Shown: piece by piece, positions 1 through 8,031 of the stretch | How positions within the stretch are numbered: position 1 is the first letter of the stretch | How the letters are laid out: each line of letters begins with the position of its first letter | Assembly: GCA_905215595.1 (NCBI GenBank) | Contig: CAJMQZ010000041.1 | Span: 1-16,265 of the forward strand | DNA length: 16,265 nt | Origin: an uncultured bacterium | GTDB taxonomy: Bacteria > Bacillota > Clostridia > Oscillospirales > Ruminococcaceae | Direction: 5' to 3' | Made by a program: the position numbers and the translations under genes | Notes under the pieces: model-generated | Database searches by the model: none | Told to the model about the DNA's origin: nothing | What the model saw: the letters and a program-made list of their open reading frames with translations, nothing else

Positions 1-3
1 TAT

Positions 4-50
4 GCCCTTCTAGGGCTTACTCAAGCCACCGGCTCAGCCGGTGGTTTTGA
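4..50. repeat. Double hairpin at left edge, possible terminator or IS end
   Basis: Two hairpins lie back to back. The first has 5-bp arms (4-8 with 12-16, GCCCT/AGGGC). The second has 8-bp arms (26-33 CCACCGGC with 37-44 GCCGGTGG, loop TCA) and is flanked by TCAA at 21-24 and TTGA at 47-50, which pair as an outer extension. Only a short T run (45-48) follows on the plus strand. It could end a gene left of the window. The tight GC hairpin beside TTAC/TCAA tetranucleotides also resembles the end of an IS200/IS605-type element, but no transposase or TnpB is visible to confirm that. Confidence 0.4.
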
Positions 51-150
51 CTGCAAAATAATTTTCAAATCTGGGGAGCGCATTGAGAGGCTTCATAGCG
101 CCCGCAAGCAGTGTGTCTGTCTATACAAACACCATTTACGCTGCAAAATA
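51..150. repeat. Direct repeat CTGCAAAATA, two copies 90 bp apart
   Basis: The ten bases CTGCAAAATA occur exactly at 51-60 and again at 141-150. The 80 bases between them (61-140) contain no convincing gene, terminal inverted repeats or RNA fold. The repeat could be chance, or a relic of an insertion next to the hairpin at 21-50. Confidence 0.3.
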
Positions 151-178
151 CTTGTTGGGAACACCCAAACCCGTGACC

Positions 179-195
179 TGCATCCAATGGATGCA
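179..195. promoter_or_regulatory. 17-nt palindrome, candidate operator
   Basis: TGCATCCA-A-TGGATGCA is a perfect palindrome with 8-bp arms and a single central base. The size and symmetry suit a dimeric repressor or activator such as a LacI- or GntR-type protein. It lies about 145 bases upstream of the probable -10 of the rhamnosidase gene, too far for simple promoter occlusion. The protein that binds it, if any, is unknown. The rest of 61-382 contains no ORF with a credible ribosome site. Confidence 0.35.
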
Positions 196-239
196 GGCTG
201 CATGATTGCATCGCAGGAAAACCGCAGACAGTACGGATG

Positions 240-293
240 AAAAGTCGTGAAGCAAGATGAATTTTTTAAATTGTCATAAATAGCACGACTTTT
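240..293. promoter_or_regulatory. 10-bp perfect inverted repeat upstream of rhamnosidase promoter
   Basis: AAAAGTCGTG at 240-249 is the exact reverse complement of CACGACTTTT at 284-293, with 34 bp between the arms. The region between is AT-rich. The right arm ends about 48 bp before the TATAAT box, a position typical of activator sites. Its sequence differs from the 179-195 palindrome, so two different regulators may be involved. A hairpin in DNA or RNA is the alternative reading. Confidence 0.35.
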
Positions 294-312
294 TGACCGG
301 CAACACAAATTT

Positions 313-346
313 TTGCACCCTTATTCCGTGGGATTCCCTTTATAAT
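313..346 (+). promoter_or_regulatory. Probable promoter of the rhamnosidase gene
   Basis: A perfect TATAAT lies at 341-346, about 30 bases before the ribosome site. No good -35 stands at 16-18 bp. The nearest TTG-containing hexamer is TTGCAC at 313-318, 22 bp away. A strong -10 with a poor -35 is typical of activator-dependent promoters, which would suit AraC-type control. A 9-nt palindrome GGGATTCCC (330-338) sits in the spacer. Confidence 0.5.
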
Positions 347-370
347 TAAGAGCAGAGATTAAACGGAAAA

Positions 371-376
371 AAGGAG
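371..376 (+). promoter_or_regulatory. Ribosome binding site that rules out the first ATG
   Basis: AAGGAG at 371-376 directly abuts an ATG at 377 (zero spacing), so that ATG cannot be served by it. The ATGs at 383 (6 nt away) and 386 (9 nt away) are both well placed; 383 is chosen here. Confidence 0.7.
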
Positions 377-382
377 ATGTGG

Positions 383-3001
383 ATGATGCAAGCAACAAAC
401 CTGAAAACGAATCATCTGACCCAACCTCTCGGCATAAATGCCGGGACGCTGTTTTTATCGTGGCAGTGCGCCGAAGGCGTGCGCCAGACCGCCTACGAAA
501 TCGAAGTGACCGCCGGAGCCGAAACGCTGTGGGCAAGCGGAAAGATTTTGAGCAGTGTGATGCACACCGAAACGCCCACCCCTGTGCCGCCCAAGACCCG
601 GGGACAGTGGCGCATCCGGCTGTGGGACGAAAATGACCAGCCCGGTGCGTGGAGCGAAGCCGTCTTTGAAACGGGTCTGCCCTTTGCCGACTGGCAGGGC
701 GTGTGGGTCTGCCCGGAAACGGAAGAGCCGGATATCGACTGCACCGATGCAATCAACGCCTTTGCAAAGCCCAACTGGGAGCAGAAGCAGGCGGCGCTGG
801 AAGCCTCCGGCAAAGGGCAGGCGCAGCCGTATCAGCCCCACCGTCCGGCAAGCTATCTGCGGAAAGGCTTCACCGCCCCGGCAGGAGAAAGCAAGCGGCT
901 GTATATTACCGCCAAGGGTCTGTATACGGCATGGCTGAACGGCAAGCGGGTCGGCGATATGGTGCTTGCTCCCGGCAGCTTTACCGCAGACAAGCACCTT
1001 GGGGTACAGACCTACGATGTGGCAGCGCTTGTCCGTGAGGGGGAAAACGAGCTGCTCATCGCACTGGGCGATGGCTGGTACCGCAGCACTTCCGGCGTGG
1101 ATGGTGACCGCGACCTGTTCGGCAAGGAACTGGCTGTCCTGTTCCAGTTGGAAGTGGACGGCAAGCCCGTCTGTCTTTCGGATGAAACCATGCAGGCTAC
1201 CCAGTGCGGCCCTATCCGCCAGAACGATCTGCAGCAGGGCGAAGTGTACGATGCCCGGCTGGAAGGAGAACTGACCGGTTGGCACGGCGTGAGGACTGCA
1301 CCCAACACGCTCCCCCTCATTGGCATGAACACCGTGCCCATCCGGGAACAGGAAGCCTTTGCGGGCAGGTTGTTCCGCACACCCAATGGAGAAACGGTTT
1401 TGGATTTCGGGCAGAATATGGCAGGCTATGTAGAAATGAAGCTGACTGCCCACGAAGGTCAGAAGATCCATCTGCTCTGCGGCGAAACGCTGGACGAGAA
1501 CGGCAACTTCACACAGGAGAACTTTCAGGATCGGAACCGCCACAAAGAGGGCGGCACGGCACAGCTGCTGGAACTGATCTGCAAAGAGGGCGAAAACCAC
1601 TACAAGCCCAGCTTTACCATCATGGGGTTCCGGTACGCAAAGGTGGAAACGGACATCGACCTGACCGGCGCAGAGTTTACCGCCCATGCCGTCTATTCGC
1701 AGATGCCGGTGACCGGCAGCTTTGGGTGCGGCAATGCGGATGTGAGTCAGCTGGTGCAAAACAGTGTGTGGAGCCAGAAGGGCAACTTCTGCGATATCCC
1801 CACCGACTGTCCCACCCGTGAGCGTGCCGGCTGGACGGGCGACATGGGGGTGTTCATTGAAACCGGTCTGACCCTGATGGATTGCTACCCGGTGGTGGAA
1901 AAATGGCTGGCAGAATGCCGCCTGAACCAGTACCCGGATGGACGTATGGCAAACATTGCTCCGCCCACCAGCCGCCCTGGTTATATGACCCCCATGCTCT
2001 GTATGTCGGCGGGCTGGGGCGATGCTGCCATTCTGGTGCCCTACGCTCTTTATAAGCGTACCGGCGACCGCAAGATTCTGGCAGACAACTACGAGATGAT
2101 GCAGAAGTGGTATGCGTTCCTGCTGGGTCGTGCCCAGCAGACTACCGAGGAGCAGCAGACCGGGGCATACGCCAAATACACCGTTCTGAACGGTCTGGAC
2201 TACGGCGAATGGTGTGAGCCGGGCATTACCCCCATGCAGGCGATGATGAACCCCCGCAAAAGCGTGGGTACGGCCTACCTTGCGTACTCCGGCAGACTGC
2301 TGGCAGAAATCGCCGTTGTGCTGGGCAAACCGGAAGAGGCAGCGCAGTACCGTGACACAGCGGAAAAAGCCCGCCTTGCCTATCGTGCCGCGTTTACGGA
2401 TAACGGGAAGATCACATCCGACCGGCAGTGTGAATATGTCCGTGCCATTGCATTCGGTCTGTTGGATGAAGCCGAGAGCCAGACGGCGGCCGACCAGCTG
2501 AACCAGATGGTGCTGGACAACGGCTGTCATCTGAATACCGGCTTTTTGTCCACGCCGTTCCTGTGCAAAGTGCTTGCGGAGCACGGACACACCGACACGG
2601 CCTACAAACTGTTGCTGCAGGACACGGCCCCCAGCTGGCTGTACGAGGTCAAGAAGGGTGCAACGACCGTCTGGGAAACGTGGACGGGCATTGACACCAA
2701 TGGACACCCCAGCGAATCCCTGAACCATTATTCCTACGGCGCGATTTGCGGCTGGCTGTTCGGCGGCGTGTGCGGCATCCATCTGGCGGGCCAGACCCTG
2801 ACCATCGCTCCCACCCCGAACCCTGCACTGGGTTGGGCAAAAGCGGTGTACGATTCCCCGGTGGGGCGCATTGAAAGCGGCTGGCAGTATGCAGGCGATG
2901 CCGTGACCTACACCATCACCGTGCCCTGTAATCTGACCGCAGAGGTTGCCCTCCCGGATGGCAGAAACCTGACCTTGCAGCCGGGAACCCATACCCTGTA
3001 A
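383..3001 (+). CDS. Alpha-L-rhamnosidase, GH78, cytosolic
   Basis: Inverting glycosidase that releases terminal alpha-L-rhamnose from oligosaccharides or plant glycosides. The 872-residue protein has the usual GH78 order: an Ig-like start (about 1-105), the Bac_rhamnosid N-terminal domain (about 150-310), a concanavalin-like domain holding DFGQNMAGY, a six-hairpin catalytic domain (about 440-785) and a C-terminal beta domain. The catalytic motif DCPTRERAGWTGD is at 475-487, with Glu480 as probable general acid. Glu765 in TTVWETWTG fits the general base and His782 in LNHYSYG fits the substrate-binding His known from Streptomyces Rha78A. No signal peptide is present, so it acts on imported substrate. 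The start at 383 is set by ribosome-site spacing (386 is possible). It stands alone between its own promoter and a strong terminator. Substrate linkage cannot be told from sequence. Confidence 0.93.
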   Translation: MMQATNLKTNHLTQPLGINAGTLFLSWQCAEGVRQTAYEIEVTAGAETLWASGKILSSVMHTETPTPVPPKTRGQWRIRLWDENDQPGAWSEAVFETGLPFADWQGVWVCPETEEPDIDCTDAINAFAKPNWEQKQAALEASGKGQAQPYQPHRPASYLRKGFTAPAGESKRLYITAKGLYTAWLNGKRVGDMVLAPGSFTADKHLGVQTYDVAALVREGENELLIALGDGWYRSTSGVDGDRDLFGKELAVLFQLEVDGKPVCLSDETMQATQCGPIRQNDLQQGEVYDARLEGELTGWHGVRTAPNTLPLIGMNTVPIREQEAFAGRLFRTPNGETVLDFGQNMAGYVEMKLTAHEGQKIHLLCGETLDENGNFTQENFQDRNRHKEGGTAQLLELICKEGENHYKPSFTIMGFRYAKVETDIDLTGAEFTAHAVYSQMPVTGSFGCGNADVSQLVQNSVWSQKGNFCDIPTDCPTRERAGWTGDMGVFIETGLTLMDCYPVVEKWLAECRLNQYPDGRMANIAPPTSRPGYMTPMLCMSAGWGDAAILVPYALYKRTGDRKILADNYEMMQKWYAFLLGRAQQTTEEQQTGAYAKYTVLNGLDYGEWCEPGITPMQAMMNPRKSVGTAYLAYSGRLLAEIAVVLGKPEEAAQYRDTAEKARLAYRAAFTDNGKITSDRQCEYVRAIAFGLLDEAESQTAADQLNQMVLDNGCHLNTGFLSTPFLCKVLAEHGHTDTAYKLLLQDTAPSWLYEVKKGATTVWETWTGIDTNGHPSESLNHYSYGAICGWLFGGVCGIHLAGQTLTIAPTPNPALGWAKAVYDSPVGRIESGWQYAGDAVTYTITVPCNLTAEVALPDGRNLTLQPGTHTL

Positions 3002-3025
3002 CGCAGAAATATTCCCCGCAAAACA

Positions 3026-3071
3026 CAGCGCCCCGCACCGGAAGGAGTAACCGGTGCGGGGCGCTGCTTTT
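3026..3071. terminator. Bidirectional terminator between converging genes
   Basis: A perfect 16-bp GC-rich stem (3026-3041 with 3051-3066) with a 9-nt loop is followed by TTTT at 3068-3071 on the plus strand and by a TTTT run on the minus strand (plus AAAA at 3020-3023). It ends the rhamnosidase message from the left and the isomerase operon from the right. Confidence 0.9.
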
Positions 3072-3111
3072 ATGGGGATAATGAAGAAGAAAATGATGAG
3101 AAAATGGCAGA

Positions 3112-3960
3112 TCAGAATTTTTGTGCAAGGTATTTTGCACTGAGCTGGAAGCTCTTGACAGGGGAATTGTCCACCCAGTTGCGGTGGCTTTCCAGAATGA
3201 TGGCATCTACATTCACGGAAAGTGCCTGTGTCATCAGGCTGTCCAGATCCATGTTGCCGGTGCCCAGCTCCATACTGTCGGTTTTCAGAATGGGGGTAAT
3301 GGCGCTGCCGGTAATGCGGGTGCCACGGTCGTTGATGTGCCACAGCTTCATACGCGGGCCAAGCCGCTGCATCCACGCCAAGGCGTTTGCGCCGCCCTCG
3401 GTGAACCAGTAGCTGTCAAACTCAAAGTTGACGAAGGCCGGATCGGTCTCCTCTAAAAGAATATCGTATGCGCGCTTTTCTGCGTTCACATGCCGCAGCT
3501 CGCAGTTGTGGTTGTGGTAGAGCAGGTGGATGCCCTCTTTTTGCAGGATCTCGCCCGCCTTGTTCAGACGTTTGGCCAGTTCGTGCATCGTGGCTTCATC
3601 GCCGTAATCAAAGCGGTACATCCCGGTGATGACCACATACTCCGTGCCAAAACTTTTTGCTTCCTCGGCCACTGCATGGGCATCCCGTTCCAGACTGCCG
3701 AGATCGGTGTGCAGGCTGACGACTTTCAGCCCGGACTCCTTCACCAGCTTGTGCCAGTCCAGATTGCCGCCCTTGCCCACCGGCATTCCAGCGGCTTTGG
3801 TCAGCAGCTTTACCACAAAGCCAATGGGATGAATCATAAATCCACATAGTTCAATGCCGTCATACCCGGCGGCTTTCATGGCGGCAAGGGTCTCTTTGGC
3901 CTGCTGTTCGTTGTTCAGTACAGTGCCCAGCATAAATTGCTGCACGGCTTTGATGGGCAT
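3112..3960 (-). CDS. Sugar phosphate isomerase/epimerase, xylose-isomerase-like TIM barrel
   Basis: A 282-residue protein of the AP-endonuclease-2/xylose-isomerase-like TIM-barrel family (PF01261), which includes IolE/IolI-type enzymes and sugar epimerases that use a divalent metal. Likely metal or active-site residues are Glu37 in GIELCG, His149 and His151 in YHNHNCEL, Asp182 or Glu180 in FEFDSYWF, His208 in WHINDR and Glu257 in ILESHRNW. The reaction is not predictable from sequence; in this context it may interconvert a sugar released by the GH2 or GH43 enzymes. It is the last gene of the minus-strand operon. Its ATG lies 3 nt after the GH43 stop, with its GGAGGGG ribosome site inside the end of GH43, so translation is probably coupled. 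Confidence 0.85.
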   Translation of the reverse strand: MPIKAVQQFMLGTVLNNEQQAKETLAAMKAAGYDGIELCGFMIHPIGFVVKLLTKAAGMPVGKGGNLDWHKLVKESGLKVVSLHTDLGSLERDAHAVAEEAKSFGTEYVVITGMYRFDYGDEATMHELAKRLNKAGEILQKEGIHLLYHNHNCELRHVNAEKRAYDILLEETDPAFVNFEFDSYWFTEGGANALAWMQRLGPRMKLWHINDRGTRITGSAITPILKTDSMELGTGNMDLDSLMTQALSVNVDAIILESHRNWVDNSPVKSFQLSAKYLAQKF

Positions 3961-3963
3961 GAT

Positions 3964-5778
3964 TTACCCCTCCAGTTTGAATGTCTTGCCCGGCGTGATG
4001 CCGTTTTCGTTAAAGCTGTCCACGCAGATGTAGTATTCCTGCCCGGCGGTCAGGGTGGAAAGGGTCACTTCGTCTGCATCGTAGACCAGCCAGCTCAGAT
4101 AGAGCTTGTCGGGCGCAATGCCGTAGCGGACGTTGCAGCCCTGTGCATTTTCGATGTGCTGCCAGCTGATCTTTGCGTCCAGTGCATCCACACGAATCCC
4201 GGCGGCTTCTGCCTGTGCGGGCTTTGCGCCCTCGCCGTTGCCGAACACCCGCAGGCCGCTGATGCGCAGTGCCTGCCCATAGGGCAGTTCGCCGCCGGTC
4301 ACCCGGACATACCGGGCGCGGATGCCGTCGGCATATTCGTAGTAGCCGTTGGAGCACTCCCGGGCAACCGTTTCGCAAATCGTCCAGTCTGCGCCGTTCA
4401 CACTGGTCTCTACCGTGTAATGGGAGATCTGCGGCCGGGTCTCGATGTGGCGGGTCTTGCGGGTATCGCCGTAGCTGTCGGCTGGGAAGTCCACCACAAG
4501 CTTTTCATCTGCCATATTTACCTGAATGGCGCGGATATCACTCTCTTTGCCAAGGTCCACGCAGAGCCATTCGCTCGGCTCTGTACCGGCGGCGCTCCAC
4601 CAGCTGCGGCAGTCCTCGTTGACTGCCAGTGCCGGGCTGCTGCCCTCGGCAGTGCTGGAAGCCGTGACCGGCTTTTTGTAGCTCAGCAGCATCCATTCCG
4701 GCTGCTGGCTGGCAGCATCGAATTTGCCAGCCGGGATGCGGTGCGGGTAATCGGCAAAGTTCTGGTTGCAGTAGAGAACCCCGTCTTTGTCGAACCCGGC
4801 AGGGAACAGCCCCACCCGGCGCTCAAAGTCATAGTTGACGGAAATGCGCATGGTAGAGGCGTGCCACCAGTTTCCGTATGCGTCCGCAATGGTGCTGCCG
4901 TGGCCTGCGCCGGTGATGAATCCGTCGGGCTTTGCGGAAAACGGGTTGGATGCCTGCCGCACAAAGGGACCCAGCGGAGAAGTGGAGGTGTATACACCAT
5001 CGGCGTAAGTGTTGTACTGGGTGCCGGGGCAGGCGTATTGCAGGTAATAGAGGCCGTCATGCTTTGTCATGAACGCACCCTCGATATAGGGTTTGCCCAC
5101 GGCGTTGAACATGGCAGTCAGGCTTTCGGCACTCAGGCCGGGGATGTTTGCCATCTGCGGCGGCAGATCCAGCTTGCCGGTTTCCGGGTTATAGAACTGC
5201 TTCATGGACTGGTACAGCACGCTGGCTTCCCGGTCCACAATGCCGTTGTTGCCGGGGCGTTCGTAGCCCAGTACGGTTTCATTGCCGAAGATCAGCTCCT
5301 GCTTTTCACCGATGGGGGTCATGGTGTCCGGATCCATCTCCACGCCGTAGATGGGCGTAGTATTGGAGCAGCCCCAGTAGAAGTACACCCGGCCGTCATC
5401 ATCACAGAACAGATCCGGGTCCCAGAAAGCAAAGGGCGCAGATACTTCGGTAAACGGCTCGGTCAGGGGGTCAGTGGTGCGCAGAATGGGACAGTTGCGC
5501 CCCTTGCGGCTGGCGCAGAAGTACAGGGAATCGCCCACCTGCCGCACATCGGGGGCATAATCGTAGATCAGCAAATCCGGGTCTGCATGGAAATCCCAGT
5601 GCAGCAGGTCGTCCGAATACCAGAAGCCCGCCGACATGGAAACAAAGAGGTAATATTTGCCCTTGAAGGATACCAGCGTGGGGTCTGCACCCTCCCGGAA
5701 ACCTGCTGTACGGGGGCCTTCCTTCATGTGCTGGTAACGGTAGCCAAGATCAAGGGGGTTACAATAGGTTTGTTTCAT
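3964..5778 (-). CDS. GH43 glycosidase with discoidin (CBM32-like) and Fn3-like tails
   Basis: A 604-residue protein. The five-bladed beta-propeller catalytic domain (about 1-355) shows the GH43 triad: Asp32 in REGADPTL (base), Asp120 in FWDPDLF (pKa modulator) and Glu233 in YIEGAF (acid), plus the conserved His293 in GAGHGST. A discoidin/F5-8C-type domain follows (about 363-515), then a fibronectin-3-like domain (about 520-604). GH43 enzymes are mostly arabinofuranosidases, xylosidases or galactan-active; which applies here is not clear. No signal peptide is seen, so it should be cytosolic, which is unusual for a protein with carbohydrate-binding-like domains. The start at 5778 is chosen because AAGGAG (5786-5791) lies 7 nt upstream. 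The longer frame to 5811 would overlap the GH2 gene and lacks a ribosome site. The gap to the GH2 stop is 4 nt. Confidence 0.88.
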   Translation of the reverse strand: MKQTYCNPLDLGYRYQHMKEGPRTAGFREGADPTLVSFKGKYYLFVSMSAGFWYSDDLLHWDFHADPDLLIYDYAPDVRQVGDSLYFCASRKGRNCPILRTTDPLTEPFTEVSAPFAFWDPDLFCDDDGRVYFYWGCSNTTPIYGVEMDPDTMTPIGEKQELIFGNETVLGYERPGNNGIVDREASVLYQSMKQFYNPETGKLDLPPQMANIPGLSAESLTAMFNAVGKPYIEGAFMTKHDGLYYLQYACPGTQYNTYADGVYTSTSPLGPFVRQASNPFSAKPDGFITGAGHGSTIADAYGNWWHASTMRISVNYDFERRVGLFPAGFDKDGVLYCNQNFADYPHRIPAGKFDAASQQPEWMLLSYKKPVTASSTAEGSSPALAVNEDCRSWWSAAGTEPSEWLCVDLGKESDIRAIQVNMADEKLVVDFPADSYGDTRKTRHIETRPQISHYTVETSVNGADWTICETVARECSNGYYEYADGIRARYVRVTGGELPYGQALRISGLRVFGNGEGAKPAQAEAAGIRVDALDAKISWQHIENAQGCNVRYGIAPDKLYLSWLVYDADEVTLSTLTAGQEYYICVDSFNENGITPGKTFKLEG

Positions 5779-5782
5779 CGAA

Positions 5783-7990
5783 TCACTCCTTGGAAATGCT
5801 CTGCAATACACGGTTCAGCTGCTTGATGTCCTCTTCCGAAGCGCCGGCCTGCATCAGCATGGATTCAATGGTCATCCGCCGCATGGCACGCTCCATCATC
5901 GCCACCAGAGCCGGGTTGTCCTTCACGGCGGCGGCAACATCTCCGCGGGCAGCGGCGGCTTTATCAGAGATCTGCTTCAGAATGGGACCAACTTTCGGGT
6001 CTGCCGTGGCGGCAGCCATGTTGTCCTTGACCGACCAGCAGCTTTCGTCCAGCTCGCCGTCAAACCAGTTGGCCACGTTCTTGCGGTTGTCCATGGCGTA
6101 ATCCGGGTTGGGGGCGTCCACCTTGTTCACCAGGATCACGCTGCTGTGCTCACCGGAGCGTGCCTCAATGCTGTGTTTGCCGGTGATGGGCAGCTGGAAG
6201 GTGAACACCTTGTCGCCCTTACGGGTCTCCACCAGCTGACCGTCCTTGTACAGCGAGACCTCCGGCAGATTGGAGTAGACCTTGATCTCAGTCACATCCT
6301 CGGCGCGGTCTACATAGCGGCTGCCGCACAGGTGCACGAACGGCTCCTTGCTCCAGTAGGCCTTGTAGAGATAGAAGGGGTCTTTTTTGAGCTTGCGGTC
6401 AAAGGTGACAAGGCCCTTCTGGTTCTCGCCGTGCTTGCCGCCCTCATCACGGCCATCGGCGGCAAAATCGAACATATTCCACACATGGGTCGCCCACAGC
6501 CACGGACGAGCGGCGATCATCTTTGCGATATGCTCATGGTAGACGCACTGATAACTCTCGGTGTAGTCGCCTTTTTCCGGGTGGCTGCTCTGGTACTGGG
6601 GGTTGGCATCTGCGCCGTACTCCGAAAAGCCGATGCAGCGGTCAGGGTAATCGGCGTGGTACTTGTCAAAGAACTCGTCGTTCTGCTCCAATTCGCCCAG
6701 ATACCAGCCGAAGTAGAGGTTGTAGCTGTTCACATCGGGAATTTCCAGAATGGGACTGGTGGTCTCCAGCATAAACACGTTTGCCATGGTGGTCTTGCGG
6801 GTGGGGTCCAGTTTGTGCGCCAGCTCGTTCAGCAGATGGTGGTTTTCCAGCAGATCCTCGTTGACAGCAGAAGCAGCGGTGATCTCGTTGGACAAGCCCC
6901 ACACGGCAATGCAGGGGTGGTTGTAGTTCTGGACGATCAGCTCTTCCATCTGGGTCAGGGTGTTGGCACGGCCGTTGGTCATGTGCATGGTGATGTAGGG
7001 GATCTCTGCCCAGATGACAAGACCCTTTTCATCACACAGGTCGTAGAAATACTGTGCGTGCTGATAGTGTGCCAGCCGGATGGTGTTGGCGCCCATTTCC
7101 AGAATGATGGAGATATCCTCCTCCATCATTTCGTTGGTCAGGGCATTGCCCGCACCCTTACGGTCCTGATGGCGGGAAACACCGCGCAGCGGATATTCCC
7201 GGCCATTCAGGATAAAGCCCTTCTGGGGGTCGATCTCAAACTTGCGGCAGCCGAACCGGGCGGAGGTCTCCTCGCCATTGTCCAGCTTGGCAGATACGGT
7301 GTAGAGGAAGGGGTCGTCCACGCCATCCCACAGGTGGGCGTTGTCCAGCGTGAAAACAACCTTTGCGGTGCCCTTTTCCACCGGGGCGGTGAGGGTCTGC
7401 CCCTCCAGTGCAAAGGTCACGTTCTGTGCGCCCACCACGGCGGCTTCCACGGTGACCTCGGCGGTCTTGGCAGCAAGGTCGGTGACGATGGGGGTCACCT
7501 TCAGTGCCGGTGCGCCATTAGCGGGCAGGGCAAAGTGCTCTGCCGGGACGATGTGCAGGGTCACATCCCGGTAAATGCCGCCGTAGAAGGTAAAATCGGC
7601 TTTCTGGGGATACACGGTGTCGTTGTCGCGGTTGTCCACGGAAATGGCCAGCAGATTTTCCTCTTTGAGGTGGTCGGTCAGGTCTACCCGGAAGGTGGAG
7701 TAGCCGCCCTTGTGCTCAGCCAGCTTTTCACCGTTCAGGTAGACGGCGGCGGTCATGGCTGCGCCGTCCAGCTGCAAAACAGCCTTGCCGCCTGCCGGGA
7801 TGGCGGGCTTTGCCAGGGCCAGCGTATACCAGCAGGTGCCGCGGTAGTAATCGTTGCCGCCGTCCTGACCGTCCACTGCGTTCCAGGTGTGGGGCAGAGC
7901 AATGGCCTCACCCATAACAGCGGTGGGGATGCCGGGGTTCTCCTTGGTAAAATGCCAGTCGCTCTGATTCAACAGGATGGTCTTGCTCAT
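5783..7990 (-). CDS. GH2 beta-galactosidase-like glycosidase with helical C-terminal tail
   Basis: A 735-residue retaining glycosidase. The jelly-roll sugar-binding domain (about 1-165, with YYRGTCWY) is followed by an Ig-like domain (about 165-265) and a TIM barrel. Glu369 in GLSNEITA is the probable acid/base and Glu457 in GFSEYGAD the nucleophile. The motif NQKGLVTFDRK matches the NxKG signature of beta-glucuronidases, but close variants also occur in BgaA-like beta-galactosidases; beta-galactosidase is preferred, glucuronidase not excluded. Residues 656-735 form an Ala-rich helical tail not usual for the family and similar to the end of the dehydrogenase at 11950. No signal peptide. The start at 7990 is set by CTCCTTT (RBS AAAGGAG, 7999-8005) 8 nt upstream; an in-frame ATG at 8035 lacks a ribosome site. 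Second gene of the operon. Confidence 0.9.
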   Translation of the reverse strand: MSKTILLNQSDWHFTKENPGIPTAVMGEAIALPHTWNAVDGQDGGNDYYRGTCWYTLALAKPAIPAGGKAVLQLDGAAMTAAVYLNGEKLAEHKGGYSTFRVDLTDHLKEENLLAISVDNRDNDTVYPQKADFTFYGGIYRDVTLHIVPAEHFALPANGAPALKVTPIVTDLAAKTAEVTVEAAVVGAQNVTFALEGQTLTAPVEKGTAKVVFTLDNAHLWDGVDDPFLYTVSAKLDNGEETSARFGCRKFEIDPQKGFILNGREYPLRGVSRHQDRKGAGNALTNEMMEEDISIILEMGANTIRLAHYQHAQYFYDLCDEKGLVIWAEIPYITMHMTNGRANTLTQMEELIVQNYNHPCIAVWGLSNEITAASAVNEDLLENHHLLNELAHKLDPTRKTTMANVFMLETTSPILEIPDVNSYNLYFGWYLGELEQNDEFFDKYHADYPDRCIGFSEYGADANPQYQSSHPEKGDYTESYQCVYHEHIAKMIAARPWLWATHVWNMFDFAADGRDEGGKHGENQKGLVTFDRKLKKDPFYLYKAYWSKEPFVHLCGSRYVDRAEDVTEIKVYSNLPEVSLYKDGQLVETRKGDKVFTFQLPITGKHSIEARSGEHSSVILVNKVDAPNPDYAMDNRKNVANWFDGELDESCWSVKDNMAAATADPKVGPILKQISDKAAAARGDVAAAVKDNPALVAMMERAMRRMTIESMLMQAGASEEDIKQLNRVLQSISKE

Positions 7991-8031
7991 GGTAAAAACT
8001 CCTTTATATTTATAAAAGATGGATGGAATCA

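Noticed and set aside
93..308. 71-codon minus-strand ORF in the leader
   Set aside because: Cys/Arg/Ser-rich sequence with no ribosome site; it lies over the palindromes and promoter region.
377..382. ATG at 377 as the rhamnosidase start
   Set aside because: It touches the AAGGAG ribosome site with no spacer; 383 or 386 are correctly spaced.
455..3376. 973-codon open frame on the minus strand opposite the rhamnosidase
   Set aside because: It runs across the strong terminator at 3026-3071 and overlaps the start of the isomerase coding region in another frame. Its composition is non-protein-like, whereas the opposite strand encodes a clear GH78.
5779..5811. Longer GH43 start overlapping the GH2 gene
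   Set aside because: No ribosome site in front of it and the added residues do not resemble the family; AAGGAG is correctly placed for 5778.
3937..5826. 629-codon open frame on the plus strand opposite GH43
   Set aside because: Shadow of the GH43 gene; no ribosome site and no family resemblance.
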